A program made the position numbers and the translations under genes. Of a stretch of 35,614 nt of DNA, positions 8,449 to 16,692 are shown in pieces. The notes beneath the pieces were generated by a model. The model was not told the DNA's origin, made no database searches, and saw only the letters and a list, made by a program, of their open reading frames with translations. The stretch comes from JBBDIK01 sp964640385 (lineage in GTDB: Bacteria > Actinomycetota > UBA4738 > JBBDHU01). The stretch covers positions 1 to 35,614 of the forward strand of contig CAZXFL010000020.1 of the NCBI GenBank assembly GCA_964640385.1, in the 5' to 3' direction. Numbering within the stretch: the stretch's first letter is position 1; each line of letters starts with the position of its first letter.

Positions 8449-9410
8449 GGGGTTTGCGCCCCGACGTCGTTCAGATGACACGCCGCGAAGCGCTCGGCAC
8501 CCACCGATGCCAGTCGGGGCGTGTCCCGCTCGCAGCGTTCGATGGCCGCGTCGCAGCGCGGGCGGAAGGAGCAACCCAGGATGTCTTGATCCAGACGTGG
8601 CGGGGCGCCGGGGATCGAGATGACATCCTCTTGACCCGACAGATCCGGCGTGGCCGCGAACAGGAGGCGGGTGTACGGGTGTTTGGGATCGTGGAAGAGC
8701 TCGTCCATCGATCCGGACTCGATGATCTTGCCCGCATACATCACAGCGGCCCGGTCGCACACCTGAGCGACGGCTGGCAGATCGTGCGTCACGAGGACCA
8801 GGGCTAGGTCGAGTTCGCTCGCCAGGTCCTCGAGCAGTTGGAGGATCTGCGCCTGGACCATCACATCCAGCGCCGTGGTCGGTTCGTCAGCCAGCAGGAT
8901 CTTCGGGTTGCAGGACAGGGCCATCGCGAGCGCCGCACGCTGCCGCATGCCTCCGGAGAACTCATGAGGGAACCTGCTCGCACGCTCGGCCGGGATCCCA
9001 ACCAACTCGAGGAGTTCGCCGGTCCGCTTGGTGGCCGCTGCCCCTTCGGCGACGTCATGGAAGCGCATCGCCTGGTCGATCTGCGACCCGACAGACTTCA
9101 CTGGGTTGAAGGCGTTCATCGCCCCCTGGAACACCATGGCGATGTCTTTCCAGCGGTGGCCTTGCATGCTTTCCTCGCGCTCGGACAGGATGTTCACGCC
9201 GTCAAGCAGCACCTCGCCAGCGGCCCACGCGCTCGGTGGGAGCAGGCCCATCACGGCCAAGATCGTGGTCGTCTTCCCACAGCCGGATTCCCCGACGAGG
9301 CCGAGACGCTGACCCTTCTCTAACGTGAGGCTGACCCCTTGGACGGCGTGCAATTCGCCATGGGGAAGGTCGAACCAAACGTGGAGGTCACGAAGTTCGA
9401 GCAGGCTCAT
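8445..9410 (-). CDS. Peptide-type ABC importer ATPase (DppD/OppD-like)
   Basis: The 321-aa ATPase has Walker A GESGCGKTTT (about 40-49), the Q-loop in MVFQGAMNAFNP, signature FSGGMRQRAALA, Walker B ILLADEPTTALD, the VTHD switch His and the C-terminal GCSFRPRC extension. The QGAMNAFNP form of the Q-loop and the GGMRQR signature are typical of DppD/OppD as opposed to DppF. ATG 9410 overlaps the stop of the upstream permease gene by four bases, and the gene overlaps dppF-like in the same way. It supplies ATP hydrolysis for uptake of the solute bound by the lipoprotein encoded at 11405-13126. Confidence 0.94.
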   Translation of the reverse strand: MSLLELRDLHVWFDLPHGELHAVQGVSLTLEKGQRLGLVGESGCGKTTTILAVMGLLPPSAWAAGEVLLDGVNILSEREESMQGHRWKDIAMVFQGAMNAFNPVKSVGSQIDQAMRFHDVAEGAAATKRTGELLELVGIPAERASRFPHEFSGGMRQRAALAMALSCNPKILLADEPTTALDVMVQAQILQLLEDLASELDLALVLVTHDLPAVAQVCDRAAVMYAGKIIESGSMDELFHDPKHPYTRLLFAATPDLSGQEDVISIPGAPPRLDQDILGCSFRPRCDAAIERCERDTPRLASVGAERFAACHLNDVGAQTP

Positions 9411-10417
9411 GTGGGGTTCTCCTTCTCGGGTGGCACCGGGCGGATCCGGAAGTGGTTCGCCGCCAAGTGCGAGACCCTCAGTCGAGGATTCAAAGCATCC
9501 TCGATGGCGGTTCCCCACATCATCAACGCGAGGCACAGGATGCCGACGGCGATGCCGGGCGGGATGATCGCCCACCAGGCTCCCGTGCTCGCGGCACTGC
9601 TGTTGGCCGCCGCCTCGATCAGCGTTCCCCAGGACACCCGCGTGGGATCGCCGAGGCCCAGGAAGGCGAGCGCCGTCTCGTCGAAGATGGCGATCGCCAC
9701 CATCAACACCGTGTTGGCGATCAGCAGTGGCATGACCTGGGGAAGGATGTGGTGCCAGATGATCTTCCGGTTGCTCAACCCGAGTGAACGCGCCCTCTTG
9801 ACGTAGACGCGTTCCTTGATGCTCTTCACCTGCGAACGGATCACGCGGGCCGTCCACGTCCACAGGAGCACGCCGATGATGATGATGATGTTCTGAAGCG
9901 ATCCCCCATACAGGGCGGCAGCCACGATCATCAGTGGCACATCCGGGATGACCATGAGGTAGTCGGTCGTGCGCATCAGACCGGTATCGATGCCTCCACC
10001 GTAGTAGCCCGAGACGATGCCGACGCCTCCCCCGATGACCATGGCGATGATCGTGGCCGCAAGCCCGACGATCAGCGACACCCTGGCGCCGTACATGAGT
10101 TGCGTCAACATGTCGCGTCCGGCATCGGTGCATCCGAGCACATGCTGCGCGGAAGGGGGGCAGAACACCCCGCCCTTCGACCAATCAAGCGGATAAGGAG
10201 CAAGGAGCGGCGCCAAGATCGCGATGATGATGATGCCTCCCACCGTGACGGCGCCGACCAAAGCCGACGGCCTGTCTTTCAAGACCTGCAGCAGCGCCCC
10301 GCGCGGCTTGCCGTTCCCACCGCCGCCGAGGCCCGCGGTGCGACGCTCGTCTTCTCCGGGACCGGGGTGCGGCATCTCTTCAGGAAAGCCCTCTGCGACG
10401 ATGCCCGGGTCACTCAT
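9407..10417 (-). CDS. ABC importer permease (DppC/OppC-like)
   Basis: The 336-aa integral membrane protein begins with about 45 hydrophilic, Gly/Pro/Glu-rich residues, followed by the OppC-N type first membrane segment (GAVTVGGIIIIAILAPLLAP) and the periplasmic segment HVLGCTDAGRDMLTQLMYG typical of DppC. Five further membrane helices follow. The EAA coupling loop (VKRARSLGLSNRKIIWHHILP) is clear. ATG 10417 overlaps the stop of the dppB-like gene (ATGA); the long open frame upstream belongs to shadow reading inside that gene. It forms the pore together with the DppB-like permease. Confidence 0.94.
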   Translation of the reverse strand: MSDPGIVAEGFPEEMPHPGPGEDERRTAGLGGGGNGKPRGALLQVLKDRPSALVGAVTVGGIIIIAILAPLLAPYPLDWSKGGVFCPPSAQHVLGCTDAGRDMLTQLMYGARVSLIVGLAATIIAMVIGGGVGIVSGYYGGGIDTGLMRTTDYLMVIPDVPLMIVAAALYGGSLQNIIIIIGVLLWTWTARVIRSQVKSIKERVYVKRARSLGLSNRKIIWHHILPQVMPLLIANTVLMVAIAIFDETALAFLGLGDPTRVSWGTLIEAAANSSAASTGAWWAIIPPGIAVGILCLALMMWGTAIEDALNPRLRVSHLAANHFRIRPVPPEKENPT

Positions 10418-11376
10418 TCGGTGATCCTTGGGTCGAGCTTGAAGTAGAGGAGGTCGGCCAGCAGGTTGAAGAAGATGACGGACACGGTGATCACGAGGAA
10501 GCCAGCCTGCATCATCCAATAGTCGTGGTTGAACACGGCCTGCGTGAGCATGTAGCCGACGCCCGGGTAGGAGAAGACGGTCTCGATCAGCAGGGATCCG
10601 GCGACGATCGAGCCCAGGGAGAGTGCGACCATGGTCACCATCGGCAGCGTGGCATTGCGCATCGCGAACTTCCGGACGACGACGCGCTGGGGGAGTCCCT
10701 TCGCCCGTGCGGTTAGCACGTAGTCCTCGCCCATCGTTTCCAGCATCGCCGAGCGCATGACCAACGTGTACTCCCCGTACAAGGTCAAGCAGAGGGTGAG
10801 CGCGGGGAGGATCATGTGGGCGAGGACGTCCATGGCGTATGCCCACCCGGTCTTCGTTGCGAAGACATCGGTGATCCCTTGGATCGGGAGGTGGAAGACC
10901 GGTGCCAGATAGACGTAGATGATCAGTGCGAGCCACTGCGTCGGCACGGCATAGAACGCAAGGGCACTGATCACGGACGTGTGCTCGACCGCGGTGCCGC
11001 GCTTCCACGCAGCCGTGACGCCGGTGAACATGCCGAGCGTGATCGCGGCCCCGGTTCCCAGAAGCAACATCCCCATGGTCCGAAACAGGGCCGCGGTCAG
11101 TTGTGGCCAGACCGGCAGATTGTTGACGACTGAGATGCCCATGTTCAGGTGCGTGAGGTTCTTGAGGTACAGAAGGTATTGCTGCCACATGGGCTGATCG
11201 AGTCCGAATTCGTCGACCAACGCTTGCTTGGCCTCGGCGGTTGCATGGGGTGACTTGATCTGGTCGGCGTAGTTCCCCGGCATCATCCGGAACAAGACGA
11301 AATTCAAGGTGATCGCCACGAATATGGTTGCCAAGGCGAAGGCAAGACGCTTGAGGATGTATCCGCCGCGATTCAT
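10414..11376 (-). CDS. ABC importer permease (DppB/OppB-like)
   Basis: The 320-aa permease starts with the classic first helix (LKRLAFALATIFVAITLNFVLFRMMPGN, about 8-35) and the downstream LVDEFGLDQPMWQQYLLYL segment of DppB/OppB. Five more hydrophobic helices follow, and the EAA loop reads TARAKGLPQRVVVRKFAMRNATLP. It begins 28 nt downstream of the binding-protein stop codon and overlaps the next permease gene by four bases. Like its partner it crosses the cytoplasmic membrane and forms the translocation path. Nothing in the sequence shows substrate specificity. Confidence 0.94.
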   Translation of the reverse strand: MNRGGYILKRLAFALATIFVAITLNFVLFRMMPGNYADQIKSPHATAEAKQALVDEFGLDQPMWQQYLLYLKNLTHLNMGISVVNNLPVWPQLTAALFRTMGMLLLGTGAAITLGMFTGVTAAWKRGTAVEHTSVISALAFYAVPTQWLALIIYVYLAPVFHLPIQGITDVFATKTGWAYAMDVLAHMILPALTLCLTLYGEYTLVMRSAMLETMGEDYVLTARAKGLPQRVVVRKFAMRNATLPMVTMVALSLGSIVAGSLLIETVFSYPGVGYMLTQAVFNHDYWMMQAGFLVITVSVIFFNLLADLLYFKLDPRITE

Positions 11377-11404
11377 GTCTGGAGGATGGCCCGTCCTGAG
11401 ACGC

Positions 11405-13126
11405 TTAGCCCGCGAGGTGGACGGTGCTCAGCGGATCCTTGGAATCCGAGGTGAGGCCGTTGAAGGGCGCATCGGGGGGGACGAATCCGGTCCACGCGGG
11501 GCTCCAGGCGGTCACATCGTCTTGATAGTTCAACACGAGGTAGGGCATGTCCTTGTAGATCATCTGCTGCATCTCATACACCTGCTGGACCCGCTCGGCC
11601 CCAGTCGCGGCTTTGGACTGCTGGAAATACAGCTTGTCGTAGGCAGGGTTGCAGTACGCCGAGTCGCTCCAGTTGTACCACTGGTCACAGGTCAGAACCG
11701 ACAGACTGAAGTCGGGATCCCTCGAGAGCGACCAACTCCAGAAGATCAAGTCGAAATCGGTGTACTTGTCCTTGATGTTGGCGTAGTAGGCCGCGTTGTC
11801 GTTCATCACGTTCGCGGTGAGGCCGATACCGATCGACTTGAAGTCGCCCTTGACGATGTCGAATGCGCGCTGACCCGAACCCAGTTCGTAGTGGGGGAAG
11901 ATGACGTCGTACTGCATCTCGTGCCCATCCGCGATGCGGTATCCGTTCGGTCCCATCGCGTAGCCAGCGTCATCCAGGATCTGGTTCGCCTGAGCGAGAT
12001 CGTACGCGTATGGCTTGAGCGACGGATCGGTCCATGGCTTGCCGGAGTCCACTTCCTTCCCACTTGCGGGAGGGATGATGGAGTAGCCGGGCTGCGCGAA
12101 TCCGCCCCAGGCTGAGTTCACGATCTCCTCGTAGTTGAGCGCATGGGACATGGCCTGCCGGACGGCAGGATCTTGGAGTTCCGGATGTTTGATGGGTTCC
12201 TTGGGGTTCGAATTGATGATGATCTCGTGGTAGGTCGTCCCTGGTGCTTCGACGACGGTGAGGCCGGCATCCTTCAGCGTCTGCACTGCCGTCGTCGGGA
12301 CTCCATTGAGCATGTCGACCGCGTCGGTCTTGAGCGATTGCACGGCGGCGTCATTGGTGGCGAAGTACTGCATGCCGAACCCGTCGATGCTCGGCTTCGG
12401 GCCGTACCAGTTGGGATTGCGTTCGAACTTCGCGACCTGGTCCTGCTTGTACTCGGTGAGCATGAACGGGCCGCCTGACACCACCGGTTCTCCGTCGACC
12501 GGGAGGTTCGGGAAATCGCGGAGCGCCTTCCCGTCGCCGGTGGCGTACTTGCCCCAAACTTGTTCGGGAAGGACATAGACGTACACCATCTGCGCGAGTG
12601 CATTGGTGACGGGGGCGTCGTAGTGCAGGACGACCGTGTTGTCGTCGGTTGCTTCGGCCGAGGTCATGTGCGCGACGTAGCCAGCTTGATGAGCAGTGGC
12701 CTGATCCTTGTACTTGATCGTGAGGTTCAGCGTCCAGGCCACGTCCTCCGCGGTGAGGGGTTGACCGTCTGACCACTTCGCATCCGGGACCGTGTGGAAT
12801 GTCCACTCGGTGGAGTCGGGGTTGTGGGACCACGATGTCGCGAACTCCGATTGGAACGAGCCGTCGGGTGCGTATTGCACGAGCGTGGGGTATTCCTCCA
12901 TGAAGAGGATGAACGGGGTGAGATTGAACGCGACGAACGGGTTCATCGAGTCGATCTGCTCGGTCTGCGCGATGCGCAAGAAGCCACCAGGATTCCCGGC
13001 GCCCTGTTGGCTTCCGCTGCTGCTGTCCGGTCCGCTCCCGGTGCCACCACCCGATGTGCACGCTGCGCAAATGAGCGCGAAGCCGACGAGTGATGCTCCG
13101 AGTCGAGCTGCGAAGTACCGTGGCAT
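11405..13126 (-). CDS. ABC importer solute-binding lipoprotein (SBP family 5)
   Basis: The 573-aa precursor has a lipoprotein signal (hydrophobic stretch about 9-20, probable lipidated Cys at 23 in ICAAC, with an unusual Cys at -3), then a Gly/Ser/Gln linker to about residue 48. The mature part has the SBP_bac_5 pattern: WSDGQPLTAEDVAWTLN, a YGPKPSIDGF stretch, PAVRQAMSHALNYEEI and the C-terminal MIYKDMPYLVLNYQDD region. ATG 13126 is chosen because AAGGAG lies 6-7 nt upstream; an earlier in-frame start would precede the signal peptide with 44 non-signal residues. It is the first gene of the importer operon and captures the solute outside the membrane. Family 5 proteins bind peptides but also opines, sugars, nickel chelates and betaine-like ligands, so the ligand is open. 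Confidence 0.93.
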   Translation of the reverse strand: MPRYFAARLGASLVGFALICAACTSGGGTGSGPDSSSGSQQGAGNPGGFLRIAQTEQIDSMNPFVAFNLTPFILFMEEYPTLVQYAPDGSFQSEFATSWSHNPDSTEWTFHTVPDAKWSDGQPLTAEDVAWTLNLTIKYKDQATAHQAGYVAHMTSAEATDDNTVVLHYDAPVTNALAQMVYVYVLPEQVWGKYATGDGKALRDFPNLPVDGEPVVSGGPFMLTEYKQDQVAKFERNPNWYGPKPSIDGFGMQYFATNDAAVQSLKTDAVDMLNGVPTTAVQTLKDAGLTVVEAPGTTYHEIIINSNPKEPIKHPELQDPAVRQAMSHALNYEEIVNSAWGGFAQPGYSIIPPASGKEVDSGKPWTDPSLKPYAYDLAQANQILDDAGYAMGPNGYRIADGHEMQYDVIFPHYELGSGQRAFDIVKGDFKSIGIGLTANVMNDNAAYYANIKDKYTDFDLIFWSWSLSRDPDFSLSVLTCDQWYNWSDSAYCNPAYDKLYFQQSKAATGAERVQQVYEMQQMIYKDMPYLVLNYQDDVTAWSPAWTGFVPPDAPFNGLTSDSKDPLSTVHLAG

Positions 13127-13226
13127 CCGTGCTCCTTGTCGAAGATACCGGTTCACCATACACGGGGGCTTCGGAGGCTGATAGTGTCGCCCGACATCGC
13201 CCAGTCTGTGCACGAAGGAGGGATCG
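13127..13226. promoter_or_regulatory. Divergent promoter region between binding-protein and hydrolase genes, with a 12-bp palindrome
   Basis: This 100-nt spacer must contain promoters for both directions. It includes a perfect inverted repeat TGTCG-CC-CGACA at 13185-13196, overlapping a TANNNT-type -10 candidate (TAGTGT, 13182-13187) on the plus strand. No convincing -35 element was found for either direction. Operator function is only inferred from the symmetry and the location. Confidence 0.3.
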
Positions 13227-14039
13227 ATGCCGATCGTTGCGGGTTCACTTGCAGACATCCACTACGAGCGAGTCGGAGAGGGACCCGATGTCGTCTGGGT
13301 GTCGGGGGCTGGTGGGACCTACGACTCCTGGGGGTATCAGCTGCCCGACTTTCAGGAGTTTCGAAACACCACCTACGACACGCGCGGCGTCGGAAGCACG
13401 ACGTGCAGTACGCCACAGCCCTGGCCCATCGAGGACTTCGCTCGCGACGTTTCCGACCTGATCGAGGCGGTCTGCGAGCCGCCGGTCGCACTGGTTGGCT
13501 TGTCGTTCGGCGCCGGGATCGTGCAGCAGGTGGCGATCGACCGACCGGACCTCGTCCGGGTCGCGATCCCGATGGGGACCGGCGCTCGCAGCGTCGGCTG
13601 GACCTGGGACTATCAGATGGCCGAGATCGAGTGGCGCCGCGCTGGTAAGCACCTGGATGGTGAGATGGCGTTCATCCACTACATGGCCATGTTCTACCCC
13701 GCGAAGGTCCTCGGTGATCGCGAGCTCTACGCGAAGCTCAAAGAGGAAACGCTCCCGTACTACATGGCAGGCGGCGAAGAGGACTCGATCGAGGCGCAGT
13801 GGCTGCCGTGTGTGCTCTTCGATCAAACCGAGCAGCTCCCCGATTGCCACGTCCCCATGCATGTGATGGCCTTCGAGCAAGACGTGCAGGCTGTGCCCCA
13901 AGACGGGCAAGAAGTTGCGCGGCTCGCGGGGAATGGTGAGTACCACGAGTTCGCCGGCATGGGCCACTGCTCCATCTACGGGCACACGCAGGACATCCTC
14001 AATCCGTTCATCAAAGGGCTGATTCAGCGCTACCTCTAG
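13227..14039 (+). CDS. Alpha/beta hydrolase
   Basis: The 270-aa cytosolic protein shows the alpha/beta-hydrolase fold: an oxyanion-hole region after WVSGAGG (about 24-30), the nucleophile elbow GLSFGAG with Ser93, a probable acid in the AFEQDVQAV segment and the catalytic His in GMGHCS near the C-terminus. It begins at ATG 13227 behind a strong AAGGAGG site and is transcribed divergently from the binding-protein gene, with 100 nt between them. It ends 35 nt before the convergent hot-dog gene, so it is probably a single-gene transcript. It may hydrolyse an ester, lactone or C-C bond of the imported compound. No subfamily could be recognised. Confidence 0.88.
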   Translation: MPIVAGSLADIHYERVGEGPDVVWVSGAGGTYDSWGYQLPDFQEFRNTTYDTRGVGSTTCSTPQPWPIEDFARDVSDLIEAVCEPPVALVGLSFGAGIVQQVAIDRPDLVRVAIPMGTGARSVGWTWDYQMAEIEWRRAGKHLDGEMAFIHYMAMFYPAKVLGDRELYAKLKEETLPYYMAGGEEDSIEAQWLPCVLFDQTEQLPDCHVPMHVMAFEQDVQAVPQDGQEVARLAGNGEYHEFAGMGHCSIYGHTQDILNPFIKGLIQRYL

Positions 14040-14074
14040 ACGCGCTGTAGGCTCGCGCGATGGACCGGCGGAGC

Positions 14075-14782
14075 CTATTCCGAGCGGATCCAGGTTGCCT
14101 CGGCGATCGCGAAGGGTTCCCCATCCGCCGAGACGATGGCCGCGCCACCTCGGAGCAATCGCCCACGCTCCGCGATCGGCCATCCTGTGACGATCACTGG
14201 CTCATTCCGGGGGACTGGGCGGATCAAGTGCGCCGTAAGTCGGGCGGTCACTATCCGGCCGGGATCGGCCGTCGCGGCGCGGATCCCCCAGTAGGTCGGG
14301 CAGTCCAGGGCGGCCCAAACGAACTCCTTCTTCACGAAACCTTCTGCATCCGCGAAGTTCGGGTGGGGCTCCCAAAGAGCCGCAGCCACCGGCGCGCCGG
14401 CGATATGGCCTGCGAAGACCCGTAGACCCTCGCCGATATGGCGCCTGGGTCCACAGGTCATGCACATCGGTGACGGGTGGTGCGGGATGTTCCGGTACGC
14501 CTCCGTGCTCAGGCGAGCGTCCGCCAGGGAAGGGAACGTCGGGATATCGATGTCGAGGTTGGCGGGCCGCGCCTCCGCTATCACTTGTTCAGCGGCGAGG
14601 AGGGTGAGCACGCCGTCGCGGTCCTCGATATCGAGTGGCACCTCCATCGGGGGCGGGGAAACGAACTTCACTTCGGCTTGACCGTCGAGGTGCTCGGCAA
14701 GAAGGCCTGCGGTGTAGCCACCGTGTCCGATACCTTCGAACCCGTAGTAGGGAGCCTCGATCGTGATCGTGGAGGACGTCAT
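14075..14782 (-). CDS. Double hot-dog fold thioesterase-like protein
   Basis: The 235-aa protein looks like two hot-dog domains in tandem: the first around residues 1-105 with GHGGYTAGLLAEHL, the second beginning with the CMTCGPRRHIGEGLRVFAG segment, which recalls the C-x2-CG-x-GL motif that opens many PaaI/4HBT-like acyl-CoA thioesterase domains. It probably acts on a CoA thioester, as a thioesterase or, less likely, a hydratase. ATG 14782 overlaps the stop of the TetR gene by four bases, so both are translated from one minus-strand transcript. The link to a TetR regulator that faces acyl-CoA genes supports a CoA-ester substrate. No catalytic residue can be assigned with certainty. Confidence 0.75.
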   Translation of the reverse strand: MTSSTITIEAPYYGFEGIGHGGYTAGLLAEHLDGQAEVKFVSPPPMEVPLDIEDRDGVLTLLAAEQVIAEARPANLDIDIPTFPSLADARLSTEAYRNIPHHPSPMCMTCGPRRHIGEGLRVFAGHIAGAPVAAALWEPHPNFADAEGFVKKEFVWAALDCPTYWGIRAATADPGRIVTARLTAHLIRPVPRNEPVIVTGWPIAERGRLLRGGAAIVSADGEPFAIAEATWIRSE

Positions 14783-15369
14783 AGCAGCTGGCCTCTGGCG
14801 AACCCGAGCAAGAGTTCGCGCAAACGGGCAAGGTCCACTTCCGCCGAATCCATCGTCACCTGGATCACGAGCCCGTCCATCATCGTGAGCAGTTGCGTCG
14901 CGAAGGCTCGAGCGTCGACGGGCTGGAACTGGCTTTCGCGCTGGCCGTCGCGCACGATCGTCTCCACGAGGTCGATCCAGTTGCGGTAGTTCTCCTCGTT
15001 CAGAGCGCGAAGCTTCGGTCGCACGGACGCCTCCGACCAAAGCTGGAGCCAGATCAGCCATTCCTTCCGTACCTCGCCGCGAGGCATGTGCGCCTCGAGC
15101 AGCGCGACCAAACGGGACCACGGATCGGTATGGCCAGCCAGGGCCTCCTCAGAGCGGCGCCGAGAATCGGCGACGGCGAACCGGAAGGCCGCGTCGAGGA
15201 CGTCTTGCCTGGTTTCGAAGTAATAGTGGATGGTCCCGGTGCTGCTCCCCACCCGCTCGGCGATATCCGCGATGCGCACACCGTCGGCGCCGCGCTCGGT
15301 GATCAAGGCCCAGGTTGCGGCCAGCACTTCCTCTCGTCTCTCAGCTTCAACGCTCGGGCGCGGACTCAC
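14779..15369 (-). CDS. TetR/AcrR-family transcriptional regulator
   Basis: The 196-aa regulator has a typical N-terminal TetR helix-turn-helix (about 12-58): AATWALITERGADGVRIADIA followed by the recognition segment SSTGTIHYYFETRQDVLDAAF. The C-terminal part is helical and ligand-binding, of the BetI/TetR_C_6 kind by general appearance. The start is GTG 15369, with GGAG about 7 nt upstream; no ATG is available nearby. It is divergent from the acyl-CoA dehydrogenase gene, and the 174-nt spacer carries two near-identical palindromes (15399-15414 and 15509-15524), which are its likely operators. A repressor released by an acyl-CoA or related pathway intermediate is the expected mechanism. Confidence 0.92.
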   Translation of the reverse strand: MSPRPSVEAERREEVLAATWALITERGADGVRIADIAERVGSSTGTIHYYFETRQDVLDAAFRFAVADSRRRSEEALAGHTDPWSRLVALLEAHMPRGEVRKEWLIWLQLWSEASVRPKLRALNEENYRNWIDLVETIVRDGQRESQFQPVDARAFATQLLTMMDGLVIQVTMDSAEVDLARLRELLLGFARGQLL

Positions 15370-15398
15370 GCTAGATCTCCATCCTGTTTCAACGAATA

Positions 15399-15414
15399 TT
15401 GACGTGTCCGTCAG
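15399..15414. promoter_or_regulatory. Candidate TetR operator 1 (TTGAC-N6-GTCAG)
   Basis: The sequence TTGACGTGTCCGTCAG is an inverted repeat centred 30-45 nt upstream of the TetR start codon. Its half-sites and spacing match operator 2 at 15509-15524 (TTGAC-N6-GTCAA) while the six central bases differ. Conserved arms with a variable centre are what a dimeric TetR protein would select for. Binding is inferred. Confidence 0.6.
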
Positions 15415-15508
15415 ATTAGCCCCGTTCGAGGTCGATTCCCAGGAGGGCTTGGCTTCTCCGTGCGATGACGGTTCGGCAGTGGGACGTGCTGGGTCGCCGG
15501 GCGCTAAG

Positions 15509-15537
15509 TTGACTGGAGCGTCAATCTACCCTAGCCT
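15509..15537 (+). promoter_or_regulatory. Candidate TetR operator 2 overlapping a promoter for a leaderless transcript
   Basis: TTGACTGGAGCGTCAA (15509-15524) is a TTGAC-N6-GTCAA palindrome matching operator 1. Its left arm also reads as a -35 box (TTGACT), followed after 17 nt by a TANNNT -10 box, TAGCCT (15532-15537). Transcription would begin about 6-7 nt later, at or beside the A of ATG 15544, and no Shine-Dalgarno sequence precedes that ATG. A repressor bound here would directly cover the -35 element. Confidence 0.55.
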
Positions 15538-15543
15538 ACGGCC

Positions 15544-16653
15544 ATGTCAACCGATGCGGTACAACTCGCCAAGGAATTCGTTCGCACCGTCGTGCGGCCC
15601 TCGATCGATGGATGGGAGCAGTCTGGCTCCTATCCCCGGCAAGCGGTGAAGGAGACGGGGCTGACCGGCATGTTCGCTCCGGCTGACCAAGGGGGCCTGG
15701 ACCTGTCCTTCCCCGAGGCGGTGGGCGTCTTCGAAGAACTTGGACGCGGGGATGCGGCACTCGCGTTCTCGATGTCGATGCACAACGCCGTCGCCTCGGC
15801 GATCACCCGCTTCGGCGACGACGAGGTGCGCGGCGCATGGGCGGACCCACTGGTTTCCGGGGAGGCGCTCGGGGGCTTCTGCCTCACGGAGCCGCACGCT
15901 GGATCCGACGCAACCGCGATCACGACGCTGGCGACGCAGGCAGACGACGGTTCCTGGACCGTGAGTGGACGCAAGGCGTGGGTGTCGCTCGGGGGAGAGG
16001 CGGACGTGTTCCTGGTGGTCGCGAAGACATCGACGGAGCCCGGGCATCGCGACGTCGCCATGATGGTGGTCGCGGGGGATGCACCGGGTGTGTCGTTCAC
16101 GGAGCCCTACCGAAAGGCATCGGCCAACTTCCTGCCGATCACCGAGATGGCGCTTGATGGGGCGCCTGCCCACGTCCTTGCCCCGCCGGGATCGGGCATG
16201 CAGGCGGCGCTGGGCGCGATCGATGTAGCACGGTTCGATATCGCTGCGATCTCGAACGGGCTGCACGCGGAATCCCTTGATGTCGCGATGCGTTACGGCT
16301 TGGAGCGAGAGGTGTTCGGCAAGCCCGTGGTGGAGCACCAGGGCATCGCGTGGATGCTGGCCGATGTGGCCACCGAACTCGAGGCAGCGCGTGGACTCAC
16401 GCGGCGCGCTGCGGAACTGCTCGGCTCCAAGGACGGGACGGTGGCCATCGCGCACGCGAAACGTTTCGGCCCCGACGTCGCGCTACAGGCGGCGATCCGG
16501 TGCAGTGAAGTCTTCGGCGCCTACGGATGGTTGCATGATCATCCGATGGCACGGTTCATCGCCCTGGCCAAGATGCTCCAAGTGGTCGATGGCTCGACCG
16601 AGATCCAGCGCGTGGTCATCGCCCGTGACCTGGTTCGACGTGCCGGCGAATAA
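15544..16653 (+). CDS. Acyl-CoA dehydrogenase family protein
   Basis: The 369-aa flavoenzyme is expected to oxidise an acyl-CoA to a 2-enoyl-CoA and pass electrons to ETF. The central FAD/substrate block reads GGFCLTEPHAGSDATAI with the WVSLGGEAD stretch after it, and the C-terminal helical domain carries GYGxEREVFGKPVVEHQGIAWMLAD-like sequence and DGSTEIQRVVIAR. The position of the usual catalytic Glu (EGT in SCAD/MCAD) is Asp349 here, and the alternative site used in isovaleryl-CoA dehydrogenase appears to be Ala (about 229). The protein is slightly short at the N-terminus compared with 380-390 aa relatives. It is the first gene of the TetR-controlled operon and probably leaderless. The substrate is unknown. 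Confidence 0.9.
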   Translation: MSTDAVQLAKEFVRTVVRPSIDGWEQSGSYPRQAVKETGLTGMFAPADQGGLDLSFPEAVGVFEELGRGDAALAFSMSMHNAVASAITRFGDDEVRGAWADPLVSGEALGGFCLTEPHAGSDATAITTLATQADDGSWTVSGRKAWVSLGGEADVFLVVAKTSTEPGHRDVAMMVVAGDAPGVSFTEPYRKASANFLPITEMALDGAPAHVLAPPGSGMQAALGAIDVARFDIAAISNGLHAESLDVAMRYGLEREVFGKPVVEHQGIAWMLADVATELEAARGLTRRAAELLGSKDGTVAIAHAKRFGPDVALQAAIRCSEVFGAYGWLHDHPMARFIALAKMLQVVDGSTEIQRVVIARDLVRRAGE

Positions 16654-16692
16654 GCCAGCGATGTCGCTCGATCTGCGAGCGAGGAGGGTCCC

